Below, piece after piece: positions 63,040 through 64,000 of a stretch of 64,000 nucleotides of DNA (within the stretch, counting starts at the first letter, position 1; each line of letters starts with the position of its first letter). Source of the stretch: Palaemon carinicauda (lineage: Eukaryota; Arthropoda; Malacostraca; Decapoda; Palaemonidae); the NCBI RefSeq assembly GCF_036898095.1, contig NC_090765.1, positions 36,506,798 to 36,570,797 of the forward strand. Reading direction: 5' to 3'. A model generated the notes under the pieces. That model searched no databases and had not been told where the DNA came from. It worked only from the letters and a program-made list of their open reading frames with translations. The position numbers and the translations under genes were made by a program.

Positions 63040-64000
63040 ATAATTTTAAAATTGTATTGCGGTCTGCCCCCCCATGATGTATGGAACAATACTTTTAAAA
63101 GATTCATAGCTTCAACACATTTAGCTTTTAATGCTTTTAAGCGAGAAACCCACGTAAGCCTACAATCAAATATCAACCCTAAAAACTTAGCTTCACTTGC
63201 ACATGGGATCCGTTGACCTTTGATGTATACAGTATATCCGGGTCTGGATGTATTCCCCGTATACGACAGAAATGGACAATTGTAGTTTTACTTGTCGAGA
63301 ACTTAAATCCATTCATATCGGCCCAACGGATAATTTTATCAATAGAGTTGGATTTTTCTCTCAACCATTGCCATTCTGGCCCCAGAAAATGATATGGAGA
63401 GATCATCCACAAATAATGTTGCGAGAACATCCCGGGGAATGACCGAGGATATCCCATTAATTGCTAGTGCAAAAAGGGTTACACTCAGCACACTCCCCTG
63501 AGGAACTCCTCCTTCCTGGCATTTACTCTGTGATAGAGCTTCCCCAACTCTCACTTGGAAAACTCTATGTGAAAGAAATGACTGTATGAATAGTGGTAGC
63601 TCTCCTCTCAATCCGCACTCATGGATTCTTTTAAGTATACCGTATCTCCATGTGGTATCATATGCCTTTTCAAGATAAAAAAAAAGACTGTCACATGGTG
63701 CTGTTTGGAAGCAAAGGCTTCACAAATGGAGGACTCAAGTTGTATCAGCACATCAGTCGTTGAGTGCATTTTCCTGAATCCACATTGAATGGGTGATAAA
63801 ATATTCTTCTTTTCAAGGTACCAAATCAGTCTTGCATTGACCATCTTCTCCATGATTTTACATAAACAAGATGTCAATGCAATAGGTCGGTAGTTTGCTG
63901 CTAAAAACTTGTCCTTACCAGGTTTTAAAAAGGCTAAAATAATGGCTAGTTCCCAAACACTTAGATAACTATGATCATGCCATATTCTATTAAAAATGCT
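63040..64000 (-). pseudogene. LINE reverse transcriptase part, frameshifted
   Basis: 63608-63877 reads TSCLCKIMEKMVNARL and ILSPIQCGFRKMHSTTD. A T-run near 63680 shifts the frame just before the first catalytic Asp region. 63339-63611 then reads GVPQGSVLSVTLFALAINGI and LFVDDLSISF, the catalytic box. 63179-63457 carries WADMNGFKFSTSKTTIVHF in another phase. Degenerate RT of the same LINE. Confidence 0.8.

Larger units (their letters stand above)
61568..64000 (-). mobile_element. LINE with RNase H, minus strand, degenerate (continues past window)
   Basis: The 3' end is marked by an (AATC)n tail on the minus strand (the + strand shows GATTGATTGATTGATTG at 61567-61583). Going 5' there follow a Cys/His motif, an RNase H domain and RT motifs, each in different phases. 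The combination of RT, RNase H and C-terminal CCHC fits the I/Jockey superfamily. The 5' part lies beyond 64000. Confidence 0.82.

Overview
This is animal nuclear DNA with long introns and a very heavy transposable-element load. It is most likely from a decapod crustacean (shrimp, prawn or crayfish). I infer this from three element types: several DIRS-like tyrosine-recombinase retrotransposons, an antisense copy of a LINE/SINE 3' tail with an ATA/TAA run that I associate with decapod genomes, and a short TTAA-flanked element with CCCTTTTACCCCC ends. I see no bacterial operon, rRNA, tRNA or CRISPR.

Assembly. A run of exactly 500 N (18231-18730) separates two contigs. The last ~16.5 kb before the gap (1740-18230) and the first ~16.5 kb after it (18731-35213) are the same sequence, with scattered substitutions and small repeat-length changes. 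The match runs flush to both contig ends, so the likely explanation is an unmerged dovetail overlap or two haplotypes laid end to end, not a biological tandem duplication. 'Copy 1' and 'copy 2' below refer to these two stretches.

Host gene. One gene on the + strand threads through the window. It encodes a leucine-rich-repeat-like protein with an acidic Ser/Glu-rich N-terminal region. Seven exons join with matching splice phase: 7462-8278, 10413-10593, 12383-12503, 44601-44721, 45292-45482, 48018-48164 and 51651-51806 (stop TGA). The first three recur in copy 2 (24454-25270, 27404-27584, 29349-29469). Two small exons upstream (6572-6611 and 6689-6767) probably belong to it, but the joint to 7462 is out of phase. 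The start lies outside the window. No other host gene is convincing.

Mobile elements. Family B DIRS (1-6254, repeated at 18731-23245) has gag, RT-RNase H-methyltransferase-like and tyrosine recombinase (YR) frames, an internal complementary region and a right terminal repeat. Family A DIRS (13124-18230, its other copy 30091-35904, and a separate insertion at 37003-43609) is defective. All copies share an internal deletion that removes most of the RT, a second gag-like block and a stop in YR. A hAT transposase fragment lies inside the copies at 13124 and 30091. All of these lie in introns of the LRR gene, on its coding strand. A 5'-truncated RTE-like LINE with a 12-bp target duplication sits at 45906-47865. 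Downstream of the gene is a short piggyBac-type element (52039-52339). It is followed by a decayed third DIRS family on the minus strand (55167 to about 61567) with a GC-rich repeat field, and by a degenerate RNase H-bearing LINE on the minus strand (61568-64000).

The most interesting leads are a 485-codon open frame that lies over the RT/RNase H/methyltransferase region in phase with YR in family B; the defective but evidently mobilised family A; and a small inverted-repeat element that carries a near-perfect mimic of an exon with splice sites.
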